Assembly (NCBI RefSeq): GCF_019823105.1
Contig: NZ_CP081958.1
Location: forward strand, 2,728,001 to 2,792,000
DNA: 64,000 bases
Source: Halobaculum magnesiiphilum
Lineage (GTDB): Archaea; Halobacteriota; Halobacteria; Halobacteriales; Haloferacaceae
Direction of reading: 5' to 3'
Shown: positions 43,996 to 52,442 of the stretch, piece by piece
Layout of the letters: every line of letters starts with the position of its first letter
Numbering within the stretch: the first letter of the stretch is position 1
Made by a program: the position numbers and the translations under genes
Notes under the pieces: model-generated
Told to the model about the DNA's origin: nothing
Databases searched by the model: none
What the model saw: only the letters and a program-made list of their open reading frames with translations

Positions 43996-44661
43996 TTACA
44001 GCTCCCGGAGGATGTCGGGGAGGTCCCGGGCGAGGTGGTCGCGTGGGACTGTCGCGTCCGCCTCCGGCGCAGGATCGTCCCCGTCGCCGAGGACGTGGAC
44101 GGTCCGCAGCCCCGCCGCGGCGGCGCCCCGCACGTCCTCGACCGGGTGGTCGCCGACGAACGCCGTCTCGTCCGGGTCGCTCCCGAGCCCGTCCAACAGC
44201 GCTTCGAAGGCGCGCTCGTCGGGCTTGCCCGCGGGGAGGTCCCCCGATATGTGGACGGTGTCGAACGCGTCCCACCAGCCGAGGTAGTCGAGCTTCGCCG
44301 ACTGCGCGCGCACGGGGCCGTTGGTGAGCAGGCCGACGGGGTACTCCTCCCGGAGGTCGGCGATCAACTCACGCGTGCCGCTCACCGGGACGAGCGCGGT
44401 CGTCACCGCCTCGCGGTAGGCGTCGGCCAGGGCGGCCGGGTCCGCCTCCGCGTCGTGCGGTTCCAGCAGCTCGGCGAAGACGGGCTCCCTGCTGTCGGCG
44501 GTGCGGTGGTTGGCGTGGGCGTCGAGGTACGCCGCCCGATCGACGGTGTCGGTCAACTCCGGGGCGCCGCCGGCGTCGAGCGCGTCCGCGAGGATCCGCG
44601 ATCGCGGGCGTTCCGGGACGGCGAGCGTGGCGTCGAGGTCGAACCCGACCGCGCGTATCAC
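43996..44661 (-). CDS. HAD-superfamily hydrolase
   Basis: A 221-residue phosphatase-type protein. Motif I is GFDLDATLAVPE (DxDxT with both Asp present), motif II is in YPVGLLTNGP, motif III lies near DLPAGKPDERAFEALL (Lys in AGKP), and motif IV is TAFVGDHPVEDVRGAAAAGL. The insertion between motif I and II forms a small helical cap, as in phosphoglycolate phosphatase-like enzymes. GTG 44661 is chosen because the conserved N-terminus begins there (VIRAVGFDLD). The substrate is unknown. Confidence 0.88.
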   Translation of the reverse strand: MIRAVGFDLDATLAVPERPRSRILADALDAGGAPELTDTVDRAAYLDAHANHRTADSREPVFAELLEPHDAEADPAALADAYREAVTTALVPVSGTRELIADLREEYPVGLLTNGPVRAQSAKLDYLGWWDAFDTVHISGDLPAGKPDERAFEALLDGLGSDPDETAFVGDHPVEDVRGAAAAGLRTVHVLGDGDDPAPEADATVPRDHLARDLPDILREL

Positions 44662-44791
44662 GACCGGGGGAAGGGTGCGGGAGGGTATGAAGACAGCGAC
44701 GCCGGCGGACCGGGCGGCGTGCGGGCGGGCGGGACGATCCCCCACGTCGCCGACCGCACCGTTTTTGCGCCGTCGGCGCCCGCGTTCGGCC

Positions 44792-46045
44792 GTGACGCTG
44801 GACCCCGTTCACGTCGACACCATCGCCTACCTCGCCTCGGCCATCGCCGACGGGGTCGACGACGCCGACCACGACGACCTCGCGGGCACGGCGTGGGCGG
44901 AGTGGCTCGACCCCCTCCACGACGACGGCCGGGTCGTGCTGGAGTCGCTCGGCGACCACGAGCTGCGGCGCACGCCCGTCGAGGACGCCGCGCTCGCGGA
45001 CCGCCCGTTCGAGACGAGCCACGGCGTCGACTCCGGCACGCTCAACCCCACGTCGTTCAAGAACGGCCTCGTGCTCGACGTGGCGCAGGCGGCGATGGGC
45101 GCCGAACCGACGGATCTGGACCTCCACCGTGCGCGCTCCATCGTCGTCACGGTCCACGCCAACGACGCGACGGTGGTGTTCCCCGACGTGCCCGACGGCT
45201 GGATGCCGTACGACGACGGCAACTCCGAGCGCCGGGTGCTGAAGGTGCCCCGGAGCCGCCGGTTCGCCGACGAGATGGTCCACGAGCTGGCGCTGTCGCT
45301 GGCGGAGTCCCACCACGCGCGCAAACACCTCGAACGCGGCGAGGTATCGGACCTGCTCGTGCTCGACGGGCCGCTGTACCCCAAGCGCCTGCTCAACTGG
45401 GCGACCCGCGACCGGGAGCTGCGCGAGGTCGCCCACGGCGAGACGGTGCAGGAGGCGGTCCGCACCTACGTCCGGCTCGTGGAGTCGTGCATCGAGCGCG
45501 GCGTGCCCGTGCTCGGGTTCGTGAAGAACCCGACCTCGGGGTACGTCACCCGGACGCTCGACCGCAAGGGCGTCGAGGCGCCGTGGCCCGACGACGCCGC
45601 GCTGTTCACCCGGCTGCTGGAGCGACGGCCGGACGGCGAGCGGGCGGACGACGCGATCACGTTCACCTCGTGGCTGCGCTCGCGGGGCGGCTCGGACGCG
45701 CCGCTGGCGAGCGACGGCGACGCCCTCGGCGTCGAGCGCGACCTCGACCCGGCCGGGTACGAGGTGACGTTCATGCACGTGTACGAACCCCGCGAGGACG
45801 TGCTGTTCAAGGTCGAGGCGCCCGCCGCGTTCACGGACGACCCGGCGGCGCGCGAGCGCCTCACCCGGCAGGTGATCTCGGAGGTCGCCGCCGAGGCCGG
45901 CCCGCCGACGCCGGTGGCGAAGGCCGACGAGCTGGCGCGGATCGGCGTCGGCGAGACGAAGGCGCTGCGCGGGAAGTTCGAGGAACGCTTCGGTGCCGAG
46001 CACCTGCGGACGTACGACGACGTGCGGTGGACTGAGTCGGAGTGA
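44792..46045 (+). CDS. nurA: NurA nuclease
   Basis: The 5'-3' nuclease that works with HerA and Mre11-Rad50 in DNA end resection. The 417-residue protein has the NurA-domain landmarks: an N-terminal SHGVDSGTLNPTSFKNGLVL, DLLVLDGPLYPKRLLNWATR with the metal-ligand Asp, and VLGFVKNPTSGYVTRTLDR. GTG 44792 is supported by a TATA-like GTTTTTGCG (44761-44769) about 28 nt upstream. The herA gene lies 0.5 kb downstream, separated by an opposite-strand gene. Confidence 0.92.
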   Translation: MTLDPVHVDTIAYLASAIADGVDDADHDDLAGTAWAEWLDPLHDDGRVVLESLGDHELRRTPVEDAALADRPFETSHGVDSGTLNPTSFKNGLVLDVAQAAMGAEPTDLDLHRARSIVVTVHANDATVVFPDVPDGWMPYDDGNSERRVLKVPRSRRFADEMVHELALSLAESHHARKHLERGEVSDLLVLDGPLYPKRLLNWATRDRELREVAHGETVQEAVRTYVRLVESCIERGVPVLGFVKNPTSGYVTRTLDRKGVEAPWPDDAALFTRLLERRPDGERADDAITFTSWLRSRGGSDAPLASDGDALGVERDLDPAGYEVTFMHVYEPREDVLFKVEAPAAFTDDPAARERLTRQVISEVAAEAGPPTPVAKADELARIGVGETKALRGKFEERFGAEHLRTYDDVRWTESE

Positions 46046-46120
46046 CGCCGGGGGCGGCGTCGACCGGGACGATACCGACGCCGGCACCGACCGAAGCGAC
46101 GCTGGTGTCGACCCGACCGG

Positions 46121-46456
46121 TCACTCGGGGTCGCGCTTCTCGACTTCGATCTCCACGTCGGCCTCGCGAACGCCGACGCGGGCGAACTGCGTTCGGACGT
46201 GTTCCTTCGCGGCCGCGAGCGCCTGCTCTCGGGTGTCGAACCCGCGGGGCGCGGGCGACTCGAAGGCGACGCGGATCGCCTCGCCGTCGACGACCAGCTC
46301 CGAGCCGCCGGACTCCACCTCGTAGAACGCGTCACACACCCACACGTACGGCGCGTCCTCGTCGGGCGCGCCCTTGAACGTCGGCGCGCGCTCGCCGCGC
46401 TCGTACACCGTGCCGGTGAGCGCGGTGCCGCCGCCCCGCCCGCGGACGAGTAACAT
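46121..46456 (-). CDS. Small conserved haloarchaeal protein between nurA and herA
   Basis: A 111-residue acidic protein on the strand opposite its neighbours. Segments include LLVRGRGGGTALTGTVYERG, YVWVCDAFYEVESGGSELVV and AFESPAPRGFDTREQALAAA, suggestive of a small beta-rich domain. No catalytic motif is seen. I recall similar haloarchaeal proteins under a DUF7113-type label, not verified. A TATA-like CGCTTTTCC on the minus strand (46477-46485) lies about 25 nt upstream of the ATG. Confidence 0.75.
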   Translation of the reverse strand: MLLVRGRGGGTALTGTVYERGERAPTFKGAPDEDAPYVWVCDAFYEVESGGSELVVDGEAIRVAFESPAPRGFDTREQALAAAKEHVRTQFARVGVREADVEIEVEKRDPE

Positions 46457-46561
46457 AGCGAAAAGTAGCCGTCCGAGTCGGAAAAGCGGTCGCATCCGGG
46501 CCGAGCGCGGCCCCGTCGCCCGACGGATACGGTTTTCACCCCGGGTCACGCAGGCCGTGAC

Positions 46562-48586
46562 ATGACCGACGCCGGAGAGCCGAACCTCGGCGACTTCGAG
46601 GACCCCGGCCAGTTCGACGAGACGGGCGACGGCGACGCGAGCGGGAACGACGCCGCCGACCCCGAGGACGGCGCGGCCGACTCGGCAGACCCGGCCGACG
46701 GGTCGGCGGATCGTCCGGCGGACGAGCGGGCGGGCGCCGACGAGGGCGCGACCCGCGAGGGCGACGCCACCCCTTCCTCCACCGCCGGCACCGGCGACAG
46801 CGACAGCGACACCGACGCCGACGCGGACTCCGGGTTCGCACAGTACGCGATGGAGGCGGCGGAGGCGGGGACCGCCGACGGCATCGGGACCGTCTCGGTC
46901 GCCCAGGGGCTGCGCGTCGCCGAGGACGACGACGAGACGAGCCTCAAGGCGTTCGTCACCGTCGGGAACCGCGAGGACGTCCGCATCGGGAAGTACCTGA
47001 TCGTGCCGTACCCCGACGGCGAGCAGCTGTTCTGTCGGATCACGGCGCTGGAGTACGACCAGGAGTTCCGCACGGACGACGCGACCGAGCTGACCGCGCG
47101 CCGGCGGATGCAGACGGGCGGGGGCGAGTTCACCGAGGCCGACTACAAATACCTCGCCGAGCTGTCGCCCGTAGCCGTGTTGTTCGAGGACAGCGGGGCG
47201 CGAAGCGCCTCGGGCAGCCGGACGGAGTCCGGCGACGCCGATCTGAAGCGCCGGATGGTCGACCGCGTGCCCAAGCCGGGCGCGCTGGTCCGGCAGGCGG
47301 GCGACGCCGAGCAGATCAAGACCGGGCTCGCGATCCCCGAGGACGGCGTGTTCCTCGGCCACCTCTCGGTCGGGGGCGAGAAGGTGCGGACGGCGGCGGA
47401 GCCGCCGACCGTCGACTACCGGTTGAAGGACGACTACGCCGACGGTGACCCGCTTGTGTTCCGGCACACGCTCGTCGCCGGCGGGACGGGCTCGGGGAAG
47501 ACCCACGGCGCCAAGAACGTCCTCCGACAGTACCTCGGGCGAACCTACGAGACCGACGACGGGCGCGACGCGCGCGCGGCCGTCGTGATGTTCGACCCGC
47601 AGGACGAGTACGCTCAGATGCACGACGACAACCCCGCGCTCGACGAGGAGCTGGCGCGGCGGCTCGAACGCGAGAACGTCGCCTACGGCGGCCACGACGA
47701 CACGATCGCGCTCGTGCCGAAGGAGGCGGGAGTCAGCTATCCCGGGCACGGGCATCGCGCGGAGCAGGTCGAGTTCACGATCCCGTTCTCGGTCGTGGAC
47801 GAGTACGACATGCCGTGGCTCGTCGCCGGGGCGTCGCTCAACGAGAACCAGTACCCCGCGCTGCTCACGCTCATCAACCGCTTCTTCCGCAACTACGACG
47901 ACGGCACCTACCGGCAGTTCCTGAACTTCCTCGACGACCCGGCGCTGAAGGAGGAGCTCGACGAGACCGGCCGCGTCCACGAGGCCACCTTCGACGCGGT
48001 GAAACGGCGCGTGCGCAGCGTGCCGTCGGGCGTGTTCGACCAGGACGCGACGCCGATCACGGAGCTGGACACGACGCTCGTTCGCCCGGGCGGGCTGACG
48101 GTCGTGCCCACCTATCACCTCTCGTCGGCACGGGCGAAGGAGATGTTCGTGCTCGCGGTGTCGGCGATGCTCGTCGACGACAAGCTCTCGAACTCGCCGC
48201 GAAGCGGCCGGATCGACGAGACGCCGCTGGTGCTCGGCATGGACGAGGCGCATAACTTCCTCTCGGGCGCCGACAACGTCCAGGCGCGACAGGTGGTGTC
48301 GAAGTTCACCGAGGCGGCCAAGCAGGGGCGCAAGGAGCGCCTCGGGCTGTTCCTCATCACGCAGGACCCCCAGGACATCGCCGACCCGGTGTTCAAGCAG
48401 GTGAACACCCGGCTCGTGCTCAACCTCGGCGACGAGGAGGCGATCATGTCGGTGAACATCCCGCCGTCGCTCGCCAAGAAGGTGCCGTACATGGAGAAGG
48501 GACAGCAGGTCGTCTACTCCCCGGACAACTCCGAGCCGGTGGAGGTGACCGGGCTGCCGGTGTGTGTGACCCGCCACGGGGAGTGA
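46562..48586 (+). CDS. herA: HerA DNA translocase
   Basis: The hexameric bipolar DNA pump partnering NurA. The 674-residue protein has an acidic tail at the N-terminus (about 95 residues), an HAS barrel (GTVSVAQGLRV through ITALEYDQEF), the Walker A motif GGTGSGKT at 307-314, VVMFDPQDEYAQM, PLVLGMDEAHNFLS as Walker B and RKERLGLFLITQDPQDIADP (sensor). A short in-frame insert with two palindromes lies at 47190-47240. TATA-like GGTTTTCAC (46530-46538) lies 28 nt before the ATG. Confidence 0.95.
   Translation: MTDAGEPNLGDFEDPGQFDETGDGDASGNDAADPEDGAADSADPADGSADRPADERAGADEGATREGDATPSSTAGTGDSDSDTDADADSGFAQYAMEAAEAGTADGIGTVSVAQGLRVAEDDDETSLKAFVTVGNREDVRIGKYLIVPYPDGEQLFCRITALEYDQEFRTDDATELTARRRMQTGGGEFTEADYKYLAELSPVAVLFEDSGARSASGSRTESGDADLKRRMVDRVPKPGALVRQAGDAEQIKTGLAIPEDGVFLGHLSVGGEKVRTAAEPPTVDYRLKDDYADGDPLVFRHTLVAGGTGSGKTHGAKNVLRQYLGRTYETDDGRDARAAVVMFDPQDEYAQMHDDNPALDEELARRLERENVAYGGHDDTIALVPKEAGVSYPGHGHRAEQVEFTIPFSVVDEYDMPWLVAGASLNENQYPALLTLINRFFRNYDDGTYRQFLNFLDDPALKEELDETGRVHEATFDAVKRRVRSVPSGVFDQDATPITELDTTLVRPGGLTVVPTYHLSSARAKEMFVLAVSAMLVDDKLSNSPRSGRIDETPLVLGMDEAHNFLSGADNVQARQVVSKFTEAAKQGRKERLGLFLITQDPQDIADPVFKQVNTRLVLNLGDEEAIMSVNIPPSLAKKVPYMEKGQQVVYSPDNSEPVEVTGLPVCVTRHGE
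47190..47240 (+). repeat. In-frame palindromic insert within herA
   Basis: Two hairpin sequences, ggcgc-gaa-gcgcc (47197-47209) and ccggac-gga-gtccgg (47218-47232), encode SGARSASGSRTESGDA within the region after the HAS barrel. Structure, triloops and peptide (ARSAS) match the carB insert. Confidence 0.6.
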
Positions 48587-48635
48587 CCGTCGGCGGGGAC
48601 GGATGACGGGCCGTTCGGCGCACGTCGCGACCGTT

Positions 48636-48707
48636 CGTCGGCTCCGTCGGTTGCGTCGATTCAGTCGGTTCTGTCGGTTCCGTCGGTTCCGCCGATTCAG
48701 TCGGTTC
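48636..48707 (+). repeat. Eight imperfect 9-bp tandem repeats
   Basis: Units resembling cgtcggttc occur eight times in a row (some with cgtcgattc or agtcggttc) in the 170-bp gap between herA and the UspA gene. A TATA-like CTTTTTTCTC (48725-48734) follows. The array has no coding sense on either strand. Confidence 0.8.
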
Positions 48708-48756
48708 CGTCCCCGGCGGGAGGACTTTTTTCTCGTCGTACGGGGATCGTTCAGGC

Positions 48757-49182
48757 ATGACCGACCGCATCCTGATCGGCGTAGACGACTCCGAGCAGGC
48801 GCGAGACGCGCTGACGTTCGCGGCCGACGAGTGGCGCGACGCGGACCTGGTGCTGGTGACCGTGATCGACCCCTCCGAGGCGGGGCACACGCCGGGCGCG
48901 GGCATCCCCAGCGGGGCCGAGCAGTGGTACGAGCGCCGGAAGTCAGACGCCGAGGAGTTGCTCGCGGGGTCGGCCGACTCGCTCGACATCGCCGGCACCG
49001 TCGAGACGGCGACGACGGTCGGCAAGCCCGCGGCCGCCATCGTCGAGTACGCCGCCGACCACGACATCGACCACATCGTCGTGGGGAGTCACGGTCGAAG
49101 CGGGATCTCGCGGATCGTGCTCGGCAGCGTCGCGGAGGCCGTCGTCCGCAACTCCCCGGTTCCAGTCACCGTCGTCAGGTAG
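48757..49182 (+). CDS. Universal stress protein with intact ATP-binding loop
   Basis: A 141-residue UspA protein. It begins DRILIGVDDSEQARDALTFA and has the complete nucleotide loop GSHGRSGISRIVLGS, followed by VAEAVVRNSPVPVTVVR. Unlike the UspA gene at 16604, this one should bind ATP. The TATA lies 28 nt before the ATG. Confidence 0.93.
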   Translation: MTDRILIGVDDSEQARDALTFAADEWRDADLVLVTVIDPSEAGHTPGAGIPSGAEQWYERRKSDAEELLAGSADSLDIAGTVETATTVGKPAAAIVEYAADHDIDHIVVGSHGRSGISRIVLGSVAEAVVRNSPVPVTVVR

Positions 49183-49282
49183 GACCGACGCGGACGACCG
49201 GCACGACCCCACGGTTCGTCGCGGTTTCAACTTCGATAGCCGGGGGCGAGGGTTTAGGTCCGGGCCGGAACCCGCTGTGAGC

Positions 49283-49825
49283 ATGGGAGCGCGGAGCGCG
49301 GTCGTTCGCGGCGCAGTCGTACTGTTCATCGCGGCCCTGCTGGTCGGGCCGGCCGTCGGGGGGACGGCCGGCGCGCAGGCGGCGTCGTGTCAGGCGAACG
49401 GGGGCCAGCAGGTGTGTCTCACCGAGGCGAACCTCGACGGTGAGACGCTGACGGCCGGGGAATCGACGGAGCTGTCGCTAACCGTCGAGAACACCGGGGA
49501 GGAACGCGCGACGGCGATCGTCGTCCTCAACGTCGTGAGCCCCGACAACGAGACGGACTCCTACGAGCTCCGGAAGCGCTCGCTGGAGCCCGGCGAGACG
49601 CTCACGGTCACGCAGTCGGTCGACGCGAGCACGCCCGGGGAGCACGGGCTGCAGGCGGTCGTCTACGGCGACGGCTACGAGCACCGCTTCGACGCCTCCG
49701 AGCCGATGAGCGTCACCGTCGAGCGTCAGGGGCTCGGCGGCGACATCGACACGCCCGAGTACGCGCTCGCGGCGCTCGTCGGCTCGATCGCGGTGATCGC
49801 GGGGATCGTCTACCGCCGGCGGTAA
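49283..49825 (+). CDS. Secreted surface protein with Ig-like (CARDB) domain and C-terminal anchor
   Basis: A 180-residue exported protein: hydrophobic signal segment AVVLFIAALLVGPAVGG, then one beta-sandwich repeat with LDGETLTAGESTELSLTVEN and LEPGETLTVTQSVDAST, a pattern seen in CARDB-type domains, and a C-terminal transmembrane helix ALAALVGSIAVIAGIVYRRR with an Arg stop. It would sit on the cell surface. The ATG 49283 follows GGTTTAGG (49251-49258) by about 28 nt; a GTG at 49277 is also possible. Confidence 0.8.
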   Translation: MGARSAVVRGAVVLFIAALLVGPAVGGTAGAQAASCQANGGQQVCLTEANLDGETLTAGESTELSLTVENTGEERATAIVVLNVVSPDNETDSYELRKRSLEPGETLTVTQSVDASTPGEHGLQAVVYGDGYEHRFDASEPMSVTVERQGLGGDIDTPEYALAALVGSIAVIAGIVYRRR

Positions 49826-49911
49826 CGGGGACGGTCGAACACGATCGCGTCGGCGACGCCGTCGCTCGTCGGTCGCTGCGGCGGTCGTTCAAAGATCGGC
49901 CGCGGGCGCCG

Positions 49912-50322
49912 TCAGGCGTCGTCGTCGATGACTTCGCCGACGGCGAAGTTGGATTTCACTTCGGTGATCTCGATCTTCACGCGCTCGCCGACCTCGGTGT
50001 CGGGGACGATGATCACGTACCCGCGCTCGACGCGGGCGATCCCGTCGCCCTGCTTCCCGAGGTCCTCGATCTCGACGTAGCGGATCTCGCCGCGCTCGAC
50101 CGGCGGCTGCGGGCCGTCGGCGGTCGCGGTCGATCCCGCGGCGGTCGCGTCGCCGGCGTCGCCGCCGGCGCCCTCGCGCTCGATGAGCGCCACGCGGTAC
50201 ACGTCGCCGGGAGTCACCGACCCGGCGTCGACCTCGCGTTTCGGGATCTCGATCGTGTATCGGTCGCCGTCCTCGCGGACGTCCGCGCTGAACAGACAGA
50301 TGAGTTCGTCGGAGATTTCCAC
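49912..50322 (-). CDS. TRAM-domain RNA-binding protein
   Basis: A 136-residue protein. The TRAM domain occupies the C-terminal part: RGEIRYVEIEDLGKQGDGIA, RVERGYVIIVPDTEVGERVK and IEITEVKSNFAVGEVID. An N-terminal portion MEISDELICLFSADVREDGD contains one Cys, separated by a Gly/Ala linker. Small TRAM proteins in archaea act as cold-responsive RNA chaperones. The GTG start is supported by GGAGGGATA upstream and a TATA-like GGTATATGTC (50358-50367). Confidence 0.9.
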   Translation of the reverse strand: MEISDELICLFSADVREDGDRYTIEIPKREVDAGSVTPGDVYRVALIEREGAGGDAGDATAAGSTATADGPQPPVERGEIRYVEIEDLGKQGDGIARVERGYVIIVPDTEVGERVKIEITEVKSNFAVGEVIDDDA

Positions 50323-50482
50323 GGAGATATCCCTCCACCCCGCACGTTCGGGCGATGTGACATATACCTACCGCCGCACGGGAACGGCTCGCCTCCCCCG
50401 TTCGTCGGCGTGCTGAATCGCTCCCGTCGTCGGTCGGACTACCTCTCCGTCGACGGCCGGGTACTTCTCCGTCGCCAGCCGG

Positions 50483-51256
50483 CTATTCGTCAAGTCGGCT
50501 TCCGTCCGGGTGTTTGGCGCCCTCGGAGTCGTGGACGACGACCTCCCCCGACTCGGGGGAGGCGGGGTCGTAGTTGTCGCGGACGGCGATCGCCTCCTCC
50601 AACTCGCGGACGGCGCGCTCCTTCAGCGCCGTCGCCATCGACTCGGCGTCCTCGCGGTCGATGTCGCGGCCGAGCCCCTCGCACTCGTGGGCGCGGACGG
50701 TCCCCCCGGCGTCGTCGGCCTCGTCGGCTCCCCCTTGGGCGCCCAGCGCGACGCTGTCGACCGCCTCGCCCATCGGCTGGCTGGTGCCCTCCAGATCGAC
50801 CGAGAACGGGTACGTCTCGCAGATGAGCGGTCGGTCGGCGTGGACCCCGCAGGCGCCGACGCCGTCGTCGTCCTCCTCGTAGAAGACGCAGTCGCCGCAG
50901 GAATCGGTTCGGAGCGCCCACTCGAACGTCTCCCCCTCCGGCCCGTCGTCGCCGTCGACCAGGCCGTACGGCATCGGACGTGCCACGTCCCGCCAATCGC
51001 GGGGGTCGCCGCCCTCATCGCCGTCGCCGTCCGTCCTATCGCCCCCGTCGTCCTCGTCGGCGGTGCCGGCGGCGGCCGCCTCCTGCAGCCGCCGGACCTC
51101 GTCGGGGAACACCGTCGCCGTGTGCGGGTCCTCGGCCTCGCTCTTGCAACAGGCGCCACAGCGGGTGCACTCGAACCCGATCGTCTCGACGGCGTCGGCC
51201 AACTCGCTCACGTCGAGGGCGCGTGCGCGCTCCAGTTCGGCTTCAAGCGACTGCAC
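50483..51256 (-). CDS. YkgJ-family Cys-cluster protein
   Basis: A 257-residue protein with the Fe-S or zinc cluster signature ECTRCGACCKSEAEDPHTAT at about residues 28-47, then SCGDCVFYEEDDDGVGACGV and DRPLICETYPFSVDLEGTSQ, all typical of the YkgJ/CxxCxxCC family. Long acidic inserts (about residues 65-85 and 180-195) are haloadaptive. The GTG at 51256 follows a minus-strand TATA CGTTTTGTTC (51280-51289) by 28 nt. Function is unknown. Confidence 0.88.
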   Translation of the reverse strand: MQSLEAELERARALDVSELADAVETIGFECTRCGACCKSEAEDPHTATVFPDEVRRLQEAAAAGTADEDDGGDRTDGDGDEGGDPRDWRDVARPMPYGLVDGDDGPEGETFEWALRTDSCGDCVFYEEDDDGVGACGVHADRPLICETYPFSVDLEGTSQPMGEAVDSVALGAQGGADEADDAGGTVRAHECEGLGRDIDREDAESMATALKERAVRELEEAIAVRDNYDPASPESGEVVVHDSEGAKHPDGSRLDE

Positions 51257-51398
51257 GGTCGGTCGTGCGGCCCTCGCGAACAAAACGTCGTCGGGCCTCC
51301 CGACGAGGTCAATTCGCTCTACACTGCTCGGGAGTGCTCGGTACCCGCCCGGACCTGTCTTAGCGAGGTTTAAGTAGTTTCGTCGTTTTGACACGAGT

Positions 51399-51611
51399 AT
51401 GTCGGCCGCATCCGACCGGTCACCCGAGGACGTGCGCACGCCCGACCCCCGCTTTTCGGCCCCGTCGGGGCTCCGAGCGGCGGTGGTTCGCCACGACGGC
51501 GAGCCGGACCGGTGTACGGTGTATCCGGAGGACGCCGACGACGTGGCCCTCGTGACGACGTGGCTCTCGGTCGACGCCGACTGCCTCGTCGCCCTCGACG
51601 ACGCCCGCTGA
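51399..51611 (+). CDS. Small haloarchaeal protein (DUF7511-like)
   Basis: A 70-residue protein with an acidic N-terminus and a compact domain: LRAAVVRHDGEPDRCTVYPE and DVALVTTWLSVDADCLVALD. I associate it with DUF7511 from memory. The TATA-like GGTTTAAGT (51367-51375) lies 28 nt upstream. It converges on the MBL gene with a 6-bp gap. Confidence 0.78.
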   Translation: MSAASDRSPEDVRTPDPRFSAPSGLRAAVVRHDGEPDRCTVYPEDADDVALVTTWLSVDADCLVALDDAR

Positions 51612-51617
51612 CGACGG

Positions 51618-52442
51618 TTACTCCCCCTCGTGTGCGACCGGCGCGATCGACTCCGCCTCCGGATCCCACCGGACGCGCCGCTCGCGCGCCGACTTCTCGA
51701 CGTGTGCCCGGACCGTCGCGCGTGCCAGATCCCGAACGCCCGCGAGATCCTTCTCGTAGGCGTGATCCAGGACCGCATCGAGATCGCTCGCGCCCGCGTC
51801 GACCGCCGCAAGGACGGACCGTTCGCGGTCGAGCCGGTGGGCGATCAGCCGGGCACACGTCGCTCGCGGGTCGTCGATCCGGGGCCCGTGCCCCGGAAAC
51901 AGCGCCGGCGGGTCGCGGGCGTGGAGCCGGCGGAGCGCCGTCAGGTACGCGCGCATGTCGCCTTCGGGGGCGGCGACGACGACGCTCCCCTCGGCGACGG
52001 CCACGTCGCCGCAGACGACGCCGTTGCCCGTCTCGAACCCGACGCCGTCCGGCGCGTGGCCCGGGAGATCGAGGACGGTCGCCGGGCCGACGCGGTCGCC
52101 GGGGCCGAACGTTCGGTCGGGCTCGACGCCGGTCGCGTCGGCGAAGCGGTCCTCGTATCCTCGCCGTGCCCAGACCGTCGCGCCCGTCTCGGCGGCGTAG
52201 TCGGCGACGGCGCCGACGTGGTCCGGGTGTGCGTGCGTGACGGCGACGTGGTCGGCGACCTTCTCGCGGACGACGGTGTCCAGCGTGTCGGTGCGCGCGG
52301 CCGGATCGACGAGCAGCGTCTCGCCGGTGCCGACCACGTAGGCGTTGGTCGACCCGCCGGGCGCGCGCGTCTCGACGGGGACGGAGAAACGGTCGACGTG
52401 GGTGTCGGCGGCGAGCGCGGGATCGGCGGCCCGTCGGGTCAT
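51618..52442 (-). CDS. Metallo-beta-lactamase-fold hydrolase
   Basis: A 274-residue MBL-fold enzyme. The metal motif VTHAHPDHVGAVADYA (HxHxDH) is complete, the next ligands are in VLDLPGHAPDGVGFETG and VVCGDVAVAE, and a C-terminal LFPGHGPRIDDPRAT completes the set. The C-terminal helical extension with VLDHAYEKDLAGVRDLARAT resembles beta-lactamase-like proteins such as LACTB2. The ATG shares a base with the stop of the radical SAM gene (TGATG), so the two are co-expressed. Confidence 0.9.
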   Translation of the reverse strand: MTRRAADPALAADTHVDRFSVPVETRAPGGSTNAYVVGTGETLLVDPAARTDTLDTVVREKVADHVAVTHAHPDHVGAVADYAAETGATVWARRGYEDRFADATGVEPDRTFGPGDRVGPATVLDLPGHAPDGVGFETGNGVVCGDVAVAEGSVVVAAPEGDMRAYLTALRRLHARDPPALFPGHGPRIDDPRATCARLIAHRLDRERSVLAAVDAGASDLDAVLDHAYEKDLAGVRDLARATVRAHVEKSARERRVRWDPEAESIAPVAHEGE

